58,264 bases of DNA. It comes from Betaproteobacteria bacterium (GTDB taxonomy: Bacteria > Pseudomonadota > Gammaproteobacteria > Burkholderiales > SG8-41). The notes beneath the pieces are model-generated. The model was not told the origin of the DNA and did no database searches. It saw only the letters and a program-made list of their open reading frames with translations. Positions 1 through 8,951 of the stretch are shown here, one piece after another. How positions within the stretch are numbered: the first letter of the stretch is position 1; the number at the start of each line of letters is the position of its first letter. The stretch is from the NCBI GenBank assembly GCA_029863175.1, contig JAOTVX010000022.1, positions 1-58,264 of the forward strand, read 5' to 3'. The position numbers and the translations under genes are program-made.

Positions 1-40
1 GAGAACTGCCTCATTGAGCTCGCTGAGCTCCCCAAGGGCG

Positions 41-178
41 GGCATCACGAGTGATGCCAACTGGTGATGAAAAATGGTGATGAAGAAAGGGTGATGTGAA
101 ATGGTGATGAAAACCAGTCTCGCTGTTCATCACCAGTACTCATCACCACTTTCCATCACCAGCACTCATCACCATTAG
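41..178. repeat. Hairpin plus two-armed GGTGATG/CATCACC repeat
   Basis: A perfect 8-bp hairpin (41-58) is followed by four degenerate copies of GGTGATG with a spacing near 13 nt, then four copies of the complement CATCACC (about 127-176). The two arms can fold into one long imperfect stem. This is the first of many such intergenic elements in the window. No gene was recognised in the first 238 bases. Confidence 0.8.
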
Positions 179-238
179 TGTCTAGCAGTAACGACGAAAA
201 TTTCTTGCCATGGCGCGTTGATAGAAGGGGAGGGTGGA

Positions 239-1171
239 ATGAGGATATTGTTCTTCGATGATTTCAAGCTTGGCGTTCTCAAAGGTGAAGCAGTGGTGGA
301 TGTGTCGCAGGTGGTGCGGGACATTCCGCATACCGGGCCGCAGGACCTGATCAGCGGCCTGATCGAGCGCTTTGCGGACTACCGCGCCAAACTGGAAAAA
401 GCGGCTGCCGATGGCACAGGCGTGCCGGTCGGGAAGGTTCGCATCAGGCCGCCGTTGCCCAAGCCGCACAACATCGACTGCATGGCGGTGAACTACATGG
501 AGGATGGCACCCGCAGCGAGCCGGCGCCGATCAACGCGTTCCACAAATCACCGAGCGGCGTCATTGGCGACGGCGACACCATGGTGCTGCCCGATGTCCC
601 GGCGACAATTTTCGAGGGCGAGGCGGAGGTGGGGCTGGTGATCGGCAAGCGCGCGCAGAACGTGCGCGCGGCGGACGCGATGGGCCACGTTTTCGGCTAT
701 CTCAACTTCATCGACGGGTCGGCGCGCGGCCTGCCGCCCTCGGGCAACACGTTCTACCAAATGAAGTCGCGCGACACCTTCGCACCGATGGGGCCCTATA
801 TCGTGACTGCCGATGAGATCAAGGACCCGCAACATCTCCAGATCCGGCTGTGGGTTAACGGGACGCTCATGCAGAACTTCAACACCAGCGACATGGCGCA
901 CAAGATTCCCCGTTGCATCGAGTGGGTGAGCTCGATCCATACGCTTGAGCCGGGCGACGTGCTCGCGACCGGGACCAACCACCGCGGGCTGAACCCGTTC
1001 CAGGACGGCGACCTCGTCGAGCTTGAGACCGAAGGCTTGGGCCGGCTCCGGATAAAGGTGCGCGACGACCTGAAGCGTACCTGGGCACGGGTTACGCGCC
1101 TCGAGCGCCAGCAGAAAGAGCAAGAGGGGCAGACGCCGCAGCTTACCGGCAAGTACGCCAAGAACGCATGA
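239..1171 (+). CDS. Fumarylacetoacetate hydrolase (FAH) family protein
   Basis: A 310-residue protein with the FAH fold. The metal-binding signature FEGEAEVGLVIGK lies near residues 125-137, followed by the GYLNFIDGSAR segment (about 153-163) and the SRDTFAPMGP loop (about 178-186). Family members hydrolyse, isomerise or decarboxylate 2-oxo acids or acylpyruvates, usually late in aromatic degradation; the substrate cannot be read here. The ATG at 239 was chosen because a GAAGGGGAGG ribosome-binding site precedes it; an in-frame TTG at 218 is less likely. The C-terminal 20 or so residues are a polar tail. It converges on the cupin gene across a strong hairpin. Confidence 0.88.
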   Translation: MRILFFDDFKLGVLKGEAVVDVSQVVRDIPHTGPQDLISGLIERFADYRAKLEKAAADGTGVPVGKVRIRPPLPKPHNIDCMAVNYMEDGTRSEPAPINAFHKSPSGVIGDGDTMVLPDVPATIFEGEAEVGLVIGKRAQNVRAADAMGHVFGYLNFIDGSARGLPPSGNTFYQMKSRDTFAPMGPYIVTADEIKDPQHLQIRLWVNGTLMQNFNTSDMAHKIPRCIEWVSSIHTLEPGDVLATGTNHRGLNPFQDGDLVELETEGLGRLRIKVRDDLKRTWARVTRLERQQKEQEGQTPQLTGKYAKNA

Positions 1172-1176
1172 CCGTA

Positions 1177-1217
1177 TTTAGCCGCAGATAAACGCAGATT
1201 AATTTATACGAAAAGCA
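1177..1217. repeat. CGCAGATAAA-type tandem repeat
   Basis: A short run containing CCGCAGATAAACGCAGAT follows the FAH stop codon. The same word family recurs near 14163, 15620, 41190, 47870 and 48797. Here only one arm is obvious. Confidence 0.65.
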
Positions 1218-1267
1218 GAAAACCATGAAGACCGATGACTCACGCCACGTTTTGAAGTGACAAAAAC

Positions 1268-1291
1268 GAAGGGCGGCCTCGGCCGCCCTTC
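1268..1291. terminator. Bidirectional intrinsic terminator
   Basis: A perfect 11-bp stem, GAAGGGCGGCC with its complement, closes on a 2-nt loop between two convergent genes. On the minus strand it is followed by CGTTTTTG, a T-tract suited to ending the cupin transcript. The plus-strand tail CTGTCTT is weaker. Confidence 0.8.
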
Positions 1292-1332
1292 CTGTCTTAG
1301 ACCCTCCGGTCACAGGTCGCTGGTCACCGCTT

Positions 1333-1830
1333 CTAGACCTTTCCGGTTTTCCGTTTCTCGATGTGCTCGACGACGCCCTTCTCGCCTTCCGTAGTTTCCG
1401 CCTTCCAGACGTTCTTGTGCTGGAGGAGGTCTTTGTTCTCCCAGATGTGGGTCGCGTCGCCCATGTAGACGATGAATACTTCACATCCGTCCGGATACTC
1501 GTAGGGGCCGTGGGGGATGTCCCAGCCGAACACGTAGTCGCCAGGACGCAGATCCTTACCGGCGACGCACATGCGGCCTTTGGTCACCAGAATGGAATGC
1601 CAGCTCTTGTGCGTGTGCGCGGGCTCGACATATCCCGCGGGGAAGCGCTGCTTCATGTCGATACGTTTCATTACCGGGTCATAGTTCAGCACTTTGACCT
1701 GCACGCCGGGCGGAAGCTTCAATAACCCGCGCACGTCATCACTTTCCCATGGGACCTCGTGGTCGTGAATAGCCCTGAACATGTGATCGAACTCGTCCGT
1801 GGGCTTGGATCCGGCTGTTTGTTGGGCCAT
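1333..1830 (-). CDS. Cupin domain protein
   Basis: A 165-residue single-domain cupin. The first metal motif is seen as PAHTHKSWHSILVTKGRM (roughly residues 70-87) and the second as GDYVFGWDIPHGPYEYPDG (roughly 96-114). An excellent Shine-Dalgarno (AAGGAGGTGA) lies just before the ATG. Small cupins of this kind are often metal-dependent isomerases, dioxygenases or binding proteins in sugar or aromatic catabolism; no substrate can be proposed. It is transcribed alone and ends at the shared terminator with the FAH gene. Confidence 0.8.
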   Translation of the reverse strand: MAQQTAGSKPTDEFDHMFRAIHDHEVPWESDDVRGLLKLPPGVQVKVLNYDPVMKRIDMKQRFPAGYVEPAHTHKSWHSILVTKGRMCVAGKDLRPGDYVFGWDIPHGPYEYPDGCEVFIVYMGDATHIWENKDLLQHKNVWKAETTEGEKGVVEHIEKRKTGKV

Positions 1831-1914
1831 GTCGTGTCACCTCCTTCTGAACATAGTTTATCCCGATATGGGCATCTTGTAGAAATTTCGATTCAGATTC
1901 CGTTTCGGGGTCGC

Positions 1915-2247
1915 TCAGTGCAACACTCGTCCGCCAGTCGTGGCTCCCGATCCTACGTTGAGGATCACGACGCGGCGCCCGAGCATCACGACGCTGCCTT
2001 TGAGCCGGTTGTCACCGGTATCGCTGTACTCGAACTCATAAGCGCGCTGCAGCCTCAGATGCCCTCGCTCGTCGCGCGCCGGCTTCAGGCTCGAAATGGC
2101 GACGGTGTCGTCGAGCAGCTGGAGATCCTCCGCCGCACAGGCGGCTCTAGCCGCATGGACCGCCGCTTCGCGCACCCTGATGCTATCGAGCCAGAGCCCG
2201 GCGATTGCTCCGAGAACGAGGATGCTGATGATTTCCAGAACGGGCAC
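1915..2247 (-). CDS. DUF3301 family membrane-anchored protein
   Basis: A 110-residue protein with one N-terminal membrane segment (about residues 2-19), then the DUF3301 pattern: a WLDSIRVREAA segment, an ARAACAAEDLQLLDDTVAI segment and a conserved YEFEYSDTGDNRLKG strand near residue 70. This small family is widespread in gamma- and betaproteobacteria and has no established function. It stands alone; the following 250 bp upstream to the FAD oxidoreductase contain no recognisable gene. Confidence 0.75.
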   Translation of the reverse strand: MPVLEIISILVLGAIAGLWLDSIRVREAAVHAARAACAAEDLQLLDDTVAISSLKPARDERGHLRLQRAYEFEYSDTGDNRLKGSVVMLGRRVVILNVGSGATTGGRVLH

Positions 2248-2500
2248 AGCGCTTTCTCGGAGAACGGGTTAGGGGGCAAGGCTGGCATTCTAAACGGAAC
2301 AGGAGAGATCAGCGTGAAAGGAGAAGGCGATTTCCCTCATCAACCCGGTGCCGCGCATCGGCCGCGCCGGATGCCGCCTCGCTTTTTGCCTCTGCCCGAG
2401 AGTAGATTGAGAGGGATCAAAAGATCGGCGCCTGCTTCGGGTTAAGATTCGCCAGGATTCTCGTTCGAGGATCGTCACCTGTGACCGGAGGAATCGTGCG

Positions 2501-3976
2501 ATGAGCCCAACGGTAGCGAAGGCGGTCAAAAAGCTTCAGACGGACGTGCTGGTGGTCGGGGGCGGGACGGCGGGCTTCGTGGCCGCGATTGCGGCGGCCC
2601 GAAACGGCGCGAAAGTCACGCTGGTCGAACAGCGGGATCACCTCGGCGGCACGCACTCCGGCGGAATGGTCATGATGATCCGCTCCATGCGACACATGAG
2701 GGCCCCGCGGAGCGCGGAGCACAAGAAGGTGATGATCACCCAGTACGAGAGCTCGTTCGACGATGAGCAGCTCGTTTTCTCCATCGCCCAGGAGTATCTC
2801 GACCGGATGCTCGAGATCGGCTCGGCGTGGGGATCAAAGGGCCAGGCGACCGCACGCCAGCTCTTCGATCCCGAAATCGCGAAATGGGTGATCGAGCAGA
2901 TGGTAATCGAGGCGGGCGTGGACGTCTGGTTCTACTCGCAGACCACGGATTTGCTGCTCTCGAATGGCTCGGTCAACGGCGCGGTCATCGAAAATCTCGA
3001 GGAGCGCGTCGAGATCAGCGCCAGGGTCACCATCGACTCGACTGGCGACGGCAACGTATGCGCCGCCGCCGGTGCCCGTTTCGAAATGGGTGATCGGGAG
3101 GAAGGGCACTGCCAGCCCATGACGCTGTACTTCATCATGGGCGGAGTGAACCTCGACCGGACGCTGGCGTATATCAAGGAGCATCCGGCCGAATTCAACG
3201 AGGAATATGTCGACACTGTTCTGCGGCTGCGGCAGGAGGGCAAGCCGATAACGGTGCTGCCGTTCAAGGCAAAGATCCGGGAGGCGGTCGAGCGGGATGA
3301 GTACCCGATTCCCTACGGACTGGAAAAAGTGAATCCGGAAACCCTGACTTACATGGCGCGCCCCATGTTCAGAAACGGAAAGTTCCGCTACGACCTCATG
3401 TCGCACAACATGGACATGGCCTATAACGTCGATGCGACGGACAGGTGCGCGCTCACGCGGGCGACGATCGGCATGCGGGATGTCGCCGTCAGGATGGCGG
3501 CGTTCTACCGGAAATACGTGCCCGGCTACGAGGATTCCTACCTGGTCCACACCGCGCAGTCGGTCGGGGTAAGAGACTCGCGGCGCATCGTTGGCGATTA
3601 CACGCTTACGAAGGACGACGTCCTCTCCGGCAGGCACTTCGACGACGGTATCGGACGTTACGGCAGCGTCGTCGATGTGCACGACAAGGACGGCAAGCAA
3701 TCCCTCCTGCTCGCTGAAGTCGGTGGATCGGGCTGGTTTCATATTCCATACCGCTCGCTGGTGCCGAGAGGCGTCAAGAACCTGCTCGTCGCGGGGCGGT
3801 GCATCTCGGCGGATTACGTCGCGCAGGGCTGCACCCGCTCGCAGGCGGCTTGCATGATGACGGGGCAGGCGACCGGCACCGCGGCTGCACTGGCCATCAC
3901 AGCGGGAGTCGAGCCACGCGCCGTGGATATCGTGGCGTTGCAGCGGGTGCTGGTGGCGCAGAACCAGATCATTTGA
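2501..3976 (+). CDS. FAD-dependent oxidoreductase (FAD_oxidored type)
   Basis: A 491-residue flavoprotein. The dinucleotide-binding motif VVGGGTAGFVAAIAAARNG lies at about residues 18-36 with the acidic strand end VTLVEQ and a DHLGGTHSGG segment typical of the succinate dehydrogenase/FAD_oxidored superfamily. A second FAD-contacting region, NLLVAGRCISADYVAQG, is near residues 427-443, followed by the family's QAACMMTGQATGTAAALA helix. GGAGGAAT precedes the ATG. Family members oxidise or hydroxylate diverse organic acids; the substrate is unknown. A poorly defined 110-bp gap separates it from the peptidase gene, so co-transcription is possible. Confidence 0.85.
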   Translation: MSPTVAKAVKKLQTDVLVVGGGTAGFVAAIAAARNGAKVTLVEQRDHLGGTHSGGMVMMIRSMRHMRAPRSAEHKKVMITQYESSFDDEQLVFSIAQEYLDRMLEIGSAWGSKGQATARQLFDPEIAKWVIEQMVIEAGVDVWFYSQTTDLLLSNGSVNGAVIENLEERVEISARVTIDSTGDGNVCAAAGARFEMGDREEGHCQPMTLYFIMGGVNLDRTLAYIKEHPAEFNEEYVDTVLRLRQEGKPITVLPFKAKIREAVERDEYPIPYGLEKVNPETLTYMARPMFRNGKFRYDLMSHNMDMAYNVDATDRCALTRATIGMRDVAVRMAAFYRKYVPGYEDSYLVHTAQSVGVRDSRRIVGDYTLTKDDVLSGRHFDDGIGRYGSVVDVHDKDGKQSLLLAEVGGSGWFHIPYRSLVPRGVKNLLVAGRCISADYVAQGCTRSQAACMMTGQATGTAAALAITAGVEPRAVDIVALQRVLVAQNQII

Positions 3977-4086
3977 GCTGTGACAACCGACGAGTGATGA
4001 GCTCGAACCTGCGTTCCTCATCCCATCACAAGAATCTTGTCGCCCCCGGGCGGGCTGATGACGGTTTCGCCCCCATTCTCTGAACG

Positions 4087-5667
4087 ATGAAACCCCTGTC
4101 TCTTCTCGACAGAGCGCTCGCGAGATGGGCGGTATGTGCCATGGGAGCGATATTCCTGTGGCTGCCCGTTCACGGAGCGGGGTTGCGTCCGTTGCAAACG
4201 CCGCTGGAGGAGGGCGGATACACCCACCTTACCTCGGCGTCCGAGGTCGGACATTTTCTGAAGACGATCGAGAAGCGCGACACGCGGGCTAGGCACGCGA
4301 TTATCGGCATATCGGCCGAGGGAAGGCCGCTCGATGCGCTGTTCGTGTCGGAGTCGATCGAGGTGCTCGCGCGCGGTGGCATGCCCGGCGAACGGCTGCG
4401 GGTGATGATTGTCGGCTCTCTCCACGGAACGGAGCCCGGCGGGGCCGAAGCGATCCTGATGCTGGCGCGAGACCTCGTTGAGGCTCCGCCGCGCGCGCTG
4501 CTCGCCCTGATGGAATTCATTCTCGTACCGCTTGGCAACCCGGACGGGCATGAGTCGGGCGAAAGGATCAGTGCTGGCGGCGTCAATCTGGGCGCGCTGA
4601 CGCCGCCCGAGAACCGGGCGCTGGTGGACGCGCTCGCGCGCTGGCGGCCCGATGTCTTCATCGATCTGCATGAAGCGACGATTTACAAACCCAAAACGCT
4701 TGCCCGCCAGGGGTACCTGACGGACTTCGAGACGCAGATCGAGATCGGGAACAATCCAAACATCGATCCTGCGATCCGTGCCTTGAGCCGCGAGCGCATC
4801 CGCCCCGCCATCGTCTCCCGCCTGCAACGGGAAGGGCTGAGAGCCAACGACTATATCGGGGAAATCAGGGATATCGGCCAGCCGATCGCGCACGGCAGCC
4901 TGACGCTCAGGAATCTGCGCAACCGCGCCGGCATGGAGGGAGCATTCTCCCTGTTGGTCGAGAACCGGCTTGATCCCCCGGGGGATACCTACCCGACGCC
5001 GCAGAACATCCGCGCGCGCACGGCCAAGCAGCTGATGAGCCTGCGGACGGTCCTATTGGTATGCCTCGCGGAGCGTCACGAAATTGCGGCGCGCAGCCGG
5101 GCGGCGCGTAGGGCATGGCAGCGGGCGGACGCTGACGAGCGTGTGTTTCTCGTTGCCGCCTACGGGCCCGATTCCGGGCGCGAGACGATCCCGATACGGC
5201 TGCGGCGCATCACCGACGGGCAAGTGGAGATGCGGACTTTCCGTTATCTTGGCCGGATCGTGCCATCCGAAGCGCTCGAGCTGCCCGCTGCGTACGGCAT
5301 CACCGCCCATCAGGACACCATCGGGGCAGCGCTCAAACGACAGCACATCCGCTACGAGATCTTGCGCAAACCGCGGGAGTGCCGGGCCACGGTGCAGCAC
5401 GTTGAAGCGCGGGAGAAAGCTGAATCCACGCGGGGACGGACAAGCGAACGGATCCGGATCGAGGAGCGCGAAGCCCTCGTTCGTCTGCCCGCCGGCGCGC
5501 TCTGGGTTTCCCTGCGGCAGCCGGCGCGGCGCCTCATCCCGCTGCTGCTCGAACCGCGCTCGAACAGCAGCCTCTATGAGCATCGCGATCATGCAAGCCT
5601 CGTCGTCCCGGGGCAGGACTTCTTCGTGCTGCGGATACCGCAGGAATGCGGCGGCGAGCTTCGCTAG
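4087..5667 (+). CDS. Exported M14-family zinc carboxypeptidase-like protein
   Basis: A 526-residue protein with an N-terminal signal or anchor (hydrophobic residues about 14-30, ending PVHGAG). The M14 zinc ligands are visible as HGTE (His113, Glu116) and DLHE (His195), with NPDG at 151-154. The usual NR pair that holds the substrate C-terminal carboxylate is replaced by VNLGAL, so this may be an amidase- or aspartoacylase-like M14 member rather than a classical carboxypeptidase. The C-terminal half (about residues 340-526) is a separate region I do not recognise. It lies just upstream of the TRAP transporter genes. Confidence 0.75.
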   Translation: MKPLSLLDRALARWAVCAMGAIFLWLPVHGAGLRPLQTPLEEGGYTHLTSASEVGHFLKTIEKRDTRARHAIIGISAEGRPLDALFVSESIEVLARGGMPGERLRVMIVGSLHGTEPGGAEAILMLARDLVEAPPRALLALMEFILVPLGNPDGHESGERISAGGVNLGALTPPENRALVDALARWRPDVFIDLHEATIYKPKTLARQGYLTDFETQIEIGNNPNIDPAIRALSRERIRPAIVSRLQREGLRANDYIGEIRDIGQPIAHGSLTLRNLRNRAGMEGAFSLLVENRLDPPGDTYPTPQNIRARTAKQLMSLRTVLLVCLAERHEIAARSRAARRAWQRADADERVFLVAAYGPDSGRETIPIRLRRITDGQVEMRTFRYLGRIVPSEALELPAAYGITAHQDTIGAALKRQHIRYEILRKPRECRATVQHVEAREKAESTRGRTSERIRIEEREALVRLPAGALWVSLRQPARRLIPLLLEPRSNSSLYEHRDHASLVVPGQDFFVLRIPQECGGELR

Positions 5668-5745
5668 ATCGGAAGGAGTTGCCGTCTCGCTTGACGAGAA
5701 GCCTGTGATTTACGCACGGAATAACGAGAGCGTGGTCGGTGCCCC

Positions 5746-5751
5746 TATAAT
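5746..5751 (+). promoter_or_regulatory. Possible -10 element before the TRAP operon
   Basis: A consensus TATAAT lies 34 bp before the dctQ-like start codon. The matching -35 region is poor, so this is tentative. Confidence 0.35.
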
Positions 5752-5784
5752 TGAATAGTCGCTTTCTTCCCGCTTTTCTGGCAA

Positions 5785-6312
5785 ATGAAGCATCTGGCAC
5801 TTTTCGATAAAGCGCTGGCGTACGTCGAAACCAGCGTCATCGTTCTGCTCTCGAGCGTCGCGCTCGGGCTCGGCGTGATGCAGGTCGTTCTGCGCTACGT
5901 CTTCAACACCGGATTTCCCTGGAATGAAGCCATCTTCGTAACGCTCACCATCTGGGCAATGCTCTTCGGTGGCTCGCGAGCGGTGCGCGACGGTGTGCAT
6001 GTCCGGGTCGATGTGCTCGCATTGATATTGCCCCGCGCCGGCGCCCGGATCCTCGATCTGATTGGCATGCTGGCCTCTCTCGCGCTGACAACGTTCTTCT
6101 TCTACTGCGGCCTGCAGTACACGCGGTTCGTGTATCAAATGGGCATTCGGGACATCGAGACCAACGTGCCGGACGCGGTCACTTACGGCATCGTGCCGGT
6201 CGCCATGGCTGCCTTCGCGATCCGCTACGTCATCCTGATCATCCGGTGGGTACGCGATCCAGAGGTCGGCTTGCCACTGGATTCGGCGAAACATGGCGAG
6301 GGCAGCGCCTGA
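5785..6312 (+). CDS. dctQ: TRAP transporter small permease (DctQ type)
   Basis: A 175-residue membrane protein with four hydrophobic helices (about residues 18-40, 50-70, 90-112, 135-153) and the DctQ-family pattern of a first helix ending in VVLRYVFNTGFPWNEA followed by a conserved tryptophan-rich helix. It is the small membrane subunit of a sodium-driven tripartite ATP-independent periplasmic transporter. Its stop lies 5 bp before the DctM start, so the two are translationally coupled; the receptor gene follows. Confidence 0.9.
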   Translation: MKHLALFDKALAYVETSVIVLLSSVALGLGVMQVVLRYVFNTGFPWNEAIFVTLTIWAMLFGGSRAVRDGVHVRVDVLALILPRAGARILDLIGMLASLALTTFFFYCGLQYTRFVYQMGIRDIETNVPDAVTYGIVPVAMAAFAIRYVILIIRWVRDPEVGLPLDSAKHGEGSA

Positions 6313-6317
6313 CGGCC

Positions 6318-7640
6318 ATGGAAGCGTTCGTTCTCTTTGCGACATTCTTCGTACTCATCATCGTCGGCGCGCCCATTGCGGTGGCGCTCGGTGGTTCGGT
6401 GGTGGTCGCCTCGACCTTGTTCAGCCCGATCCCCCTGGCGGTATTGGGCCAGAAGGTCTACGCCAACCTCAATCACTTTACGCTGATGGCGGTGCCGTTC
6501 TTTTTCTTCGCCGCGGCATTCATGGAAAGCGGCGGGCTGGTGCGCCGGCTGGTTGGGCTGGCCAACGCCCTCGTCGGGCACCTGCGCGGCGGTCTGGGCA
6601 TGACGGCGGTGCTCGCCTGCATCTTTTTCGCCTCGATATCGGGATCGAGCCCGGCGACGGTCGCGGCGATCGGCAACATGATGTACCCGGCGCTCGTCAA
6701 GGAGGGCTACACCGAGAGATACGCGATCGGCGCGCTTGCGACGGCGGGCTCCATCGGCATTCTCATCCCACCCTCGATCCCGCTGGTGCTCTACGGTTTC
6801 ATCACCGAGACCTCGATTCCGGATCTCTTCATCGCCGGCATCGTGCCCGGCATTATTTACGGCGCCGCGATGATGGTGGCGGCGCGTTTTCTCGCGCGCA
6901 AGGAAAAGTACAAGCTGCGCGAGAGAATTGCCTGGCCCATGCGTTTTGGGGCCGTGCGCGACAGCGTGCCAGCGCTGACGCTGCCGCTTTTCATCATCGT
7001 CGGCATTTACGGCTTTCCCGAGTTCGATATCGGCAGCGCCCATTTTGCGGGCGGCGCCATCTTTACGCCGACCGAGGCCGCTGTAATGGCGAGCGCACTG
7101 GCCCTGCTGATCGGCTTTTTCCTCTATCGGGAACTGAAGCTGCGCGACATTCCCGGGGCGTTCGTTCACGCCAGCGCGCGCGTGGGCATGATCTTCTGGA
7201 TTGCCGCGAACGCCGTGCTATTCGGCTTCTTCATCACGAAGCTGGGCGTGCCGAAAGCGGTCACCGAGGTGATCGTCGCGATGGAGCTGAGTCGCGTCCA
7301 GTTTCTGCTGATCGTCAATCTGTTCCTGATCGTGGTCGGCTTCTTCCTCGAAGGAGTTCCGACCATCCTGATCTTCATTCCGATCCTGTTTCCCGCGGCG
7401 GAGGCCGTTGGCGTCGACCCGGTGCACTTTGGCATAATAACGGTGGTGAACATCGAGCTCGGGCTCGTGACCCCGCCGGTTGGCCTTAATCTGTTTGTCG
7501 GCAGCGGTGTTTCAGGTTTGCCCGTGATGTCCGTGTTCCGGGCGACCATACCGTGGATGGTGGCGACCGTTTTTGCCCTGTTGCTCGTCACCTATGTGCC
7601 CGAGATCTCACTGTTCTTGCCGCGGCTTATGAATCTGTGA
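6318..7640 (+). CDS. dctM: TRAP transporter large permease (DctM type)
   Basis: A 440-residue permease with about 12 membrane helices. DctM-family landmarks include the FASISGSSPATVAAIG segment, the GSIGILIPPSIPLVLYG segment and the late VTPPVGLNLFVGSG motif. It forms the ion-coupled transport channel. The ATG at 6318 was preferred over an upstream in-frame GTG at 6246 because it leaves a clean 5-bp gap after dctQ and begins directly at the first helix. Confidence 0.92.
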   Translation: MEAFVLFATFFVLIIVGAPIAVALGGSVVVASTLFSPIPLAVLGQKVYANLNHFTLMAVPFFFFAAAFMESGGLVRRLVGLANALVGHLRGGLGMTAVLACIFFASISGSSPATVAAIGNMMYPALVKEGYTERYAIGALATAGSIGILIPPSIPLVLYGFITETSIPDLFIAGIVPGIIYGAAMMVAARFLARKEKYKLRERIAWPMRFGAVRDSVPALTLPLFIIVGIYGFPEFDIGSAHFAGGAIFTPTEAAVMASALALLIGFFLYRELKLRDIPGAFVHASARVGMIFWIAANAVLFGFFITKLGVPKAVTEVIVAMELSRVQFLLIVNLFLIVVGFFLEGVPTILIFIPILFPAAEAVGVDPVHFGIITVVNIELGLVTPPVGLNLFVGSGVSGLPVMSVFRATIPWMVATVFALLLVTYVPEISLFLPRLMNL

Positions 7641-7720
7641 TGTATCGGAGCAGGCATCGAACCGGCGATCCGGCCGGGTCGAATCGAGAAGCAAGACCCT
7701 GATTACCCAAGGAGGAAACC

Positions 7721-8734
7721 ATGCTGACTAACATGACCAGAAGCCTCGTCGGCGCCGCGCTCGGCGCCACGCTGATGCTCGGCGTCCCGACGGCGTTCGC
7801 CGCAGAGATCGTCCTGTCGAACGACACCCAACAAAAGAGCCTCAAAGGCCAGACCTTCGAGGTACTGAAGCAGGAGATCGAGAAGCGCGTCGGTAAGAAG
7901 GCCTCGGTGAGATTGCACCACAGCGGTACACTCTTCGACCAGAAGACCCAGATCCAGGGGCTCCAGCTCGGCTCGGCCCACATCATTTCGCCGACAGCCG
8001 GCATCTACTCGCCGGTCGCGCCCAAGGTCGGCGTGCTGCTGCTGCCGTTCCTGCTTTCCAGTCCCGAGGCGATCGATGCGGCCCTGAAGGACGAGGTCGT
8101 GCGCAAAGCCTTCGTGCCAGACCTGGAAGCGAAAAACATCACGCCGGTCGCCGTATGGATGAACGGCCCGCGGGACTTTGGCCACAAGGGCCGCGAGGCA
8201 GCGCTGACGCCCGACCAGTGGAAAGGCAAGAAGATCCGGGTGCAATCCGCTCCGGTCTTTGTCAAGACTATGGAGGCGATCGGCGCGAACGTTATCGCCA
8301 TGAGCTGGTCCGAAGTGCCCTCGGCCTTGCAGCAGGGCGTGATCGACGCGGCCGAGCCGACGCCCAATGCCTGGCGCGCGGCCGGCATCTACAAGGTCGT
8401 CGACCACATCGTCCTCAACGAGTACGTCTACAGCTTTTACATCGTCGGCGCCAACAAGCAGTGGTGGCAAGGTTTGCCGGCGGACGTGCGCAAGGGCGTG
8501 CAGGAAGCGCTCGACGCGGCGAGCAAGTGGAACTGGGAGAACGCCGACAAGATGAACGCCGAGGCTCTAAAAACCATCCGCGCCTCCAACACGAAAGTGC
8601 ACTCCCTTAACAGCGCTCAGAAGAAGGCCTGGCAGAAAGCTGTCGCGCCGGTCTGGAAAACACTGGGCGAGGATGTGGTCGGGCCGGAGGTGATGGCCCG
8701 ACTCAAGCAAATTGGGGCGCAGTACGCCAGGTGA
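7721..8734 (+). CDS. dctP: TRAP transporter substrate-binding protein (DctP type)
   Basis: A 337-residue periplasmic receptor with a signal peptide (cleavage likely after AFAA, about residue 27). The DctP fold is indicated by the KIRVQSAP segment near residue 168, whose arginine usually contacts a substrate carboxylate, and the GVIDAAEPTP segment near residue 206. AAGGAGGAAACC before the ATG is an excellent ribosome-binding site, consistent with a receptor made in excess over the permeases. The ligand is probably an organic acid. The gene is the last of the dctQMP set. Confidence 0.9.
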   Translation: MLTNMTRSLVGAALGATLMLGVPTAFAAEIVLSNDTQQKSLKGQTFEVLKQEIEKRVGKKASVRLHHSGTLFDQKTQIQGLQLGSAHIISPTAGIYSPVAPKVGVLLLPFLLSSPEAIDAALKDEVVRKAFVPDLEAKNITPVAVWMNGPRDFGHKGREAALTPDQWKGKKIRVQSAPVFVKTMEAIGANVIAMSWSEVPSALQQGVIDAAEPTPNAWRAAGIYKVVDHIVLNEYVYSFYIVGANKQWWQGLPADVRKGVQEALDAASKWNWENADKMNAEALKTIRASNTKVHSLNSAQKKAWQKAVAPVWKTLGEDVVGPEVMARLKQIGAQYAR

Positions 8735-8748
8735 CGCTTCGCGTCGGT

Positions 8749-8921
8749 GACCGGTGACCCGTGACCGGTGACCAGATGAGCAAGAAAGGGCGGCCATGGC
8801 CGCCCTTCGTTCTTCCATTGCGAGGAAGTGATGAAAAAATGGTGATGAACCCCTATCGTTTTGCAGGGTTTACCCATCACCATTAATCATCACCAGCTCT
8901 CATCACCAGTTCCCGTCACCA
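8749..8921. repeat. GGTGACC and GGTGATG/CATCACC two-armed repeats
   Basis: After dctP there is a GGTGACC run (about 8750-8774), then the terminator hairpin, then a second element with GTGATGA words (8826-8848) facing CATCACC words (8873-8919). The gap lies between two convergent genes. Confidence 0.75.
8786..8807. terminator. Intrinsic terminator after dctP
   Basis: AAGGGCGGCC and its exact complement form a 10-bp stem around a 2-nt loop, followed by CGTTCTTCC. The stem is almost identical to the terminator at 1268-1291. Confidence 0.7.
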
Positions 8922-8923
8922 AT

Positions 8924-8946
8924 GTGCCATCGCAAGGCGATGGCAC
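8924..8946 (-). terminator. Perfect hairpin after the TPP-enzyme gene
   Basis: A perfect 10-bp stem, GTGCCATCGC with its complement and a 3-nt loop, sits 5 bp past the stop codon of the minus-strand TPP gene. There is no T-tract, so it may protect the mRNA end rather than terminate. Confidence 0.5.
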
Positions 8947-8951
8947 CTGGT

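Noticed and set aside
41..178. CRISPR-like array
   Set aside because: The repeat units are 7-13 nt, degenerate and opposed by complementary arms; there are no constant-length unique spacers and no cas genes.
2834..4021. Long minus-strand open frame opposite the FAD oxidoreductase
   Set aside because: It mirrors a convincing flavoprotein on the plus strand and has no recognisable motif; long antisense frames are expected in high-GC codon-biased DNA.
6225..7169. 314-codon minus-strand open frame opposite dctM
   Set aside because: The product is almost wholly Arg, Asp, Glu and His, which is the antisense of membrane-helix codons.
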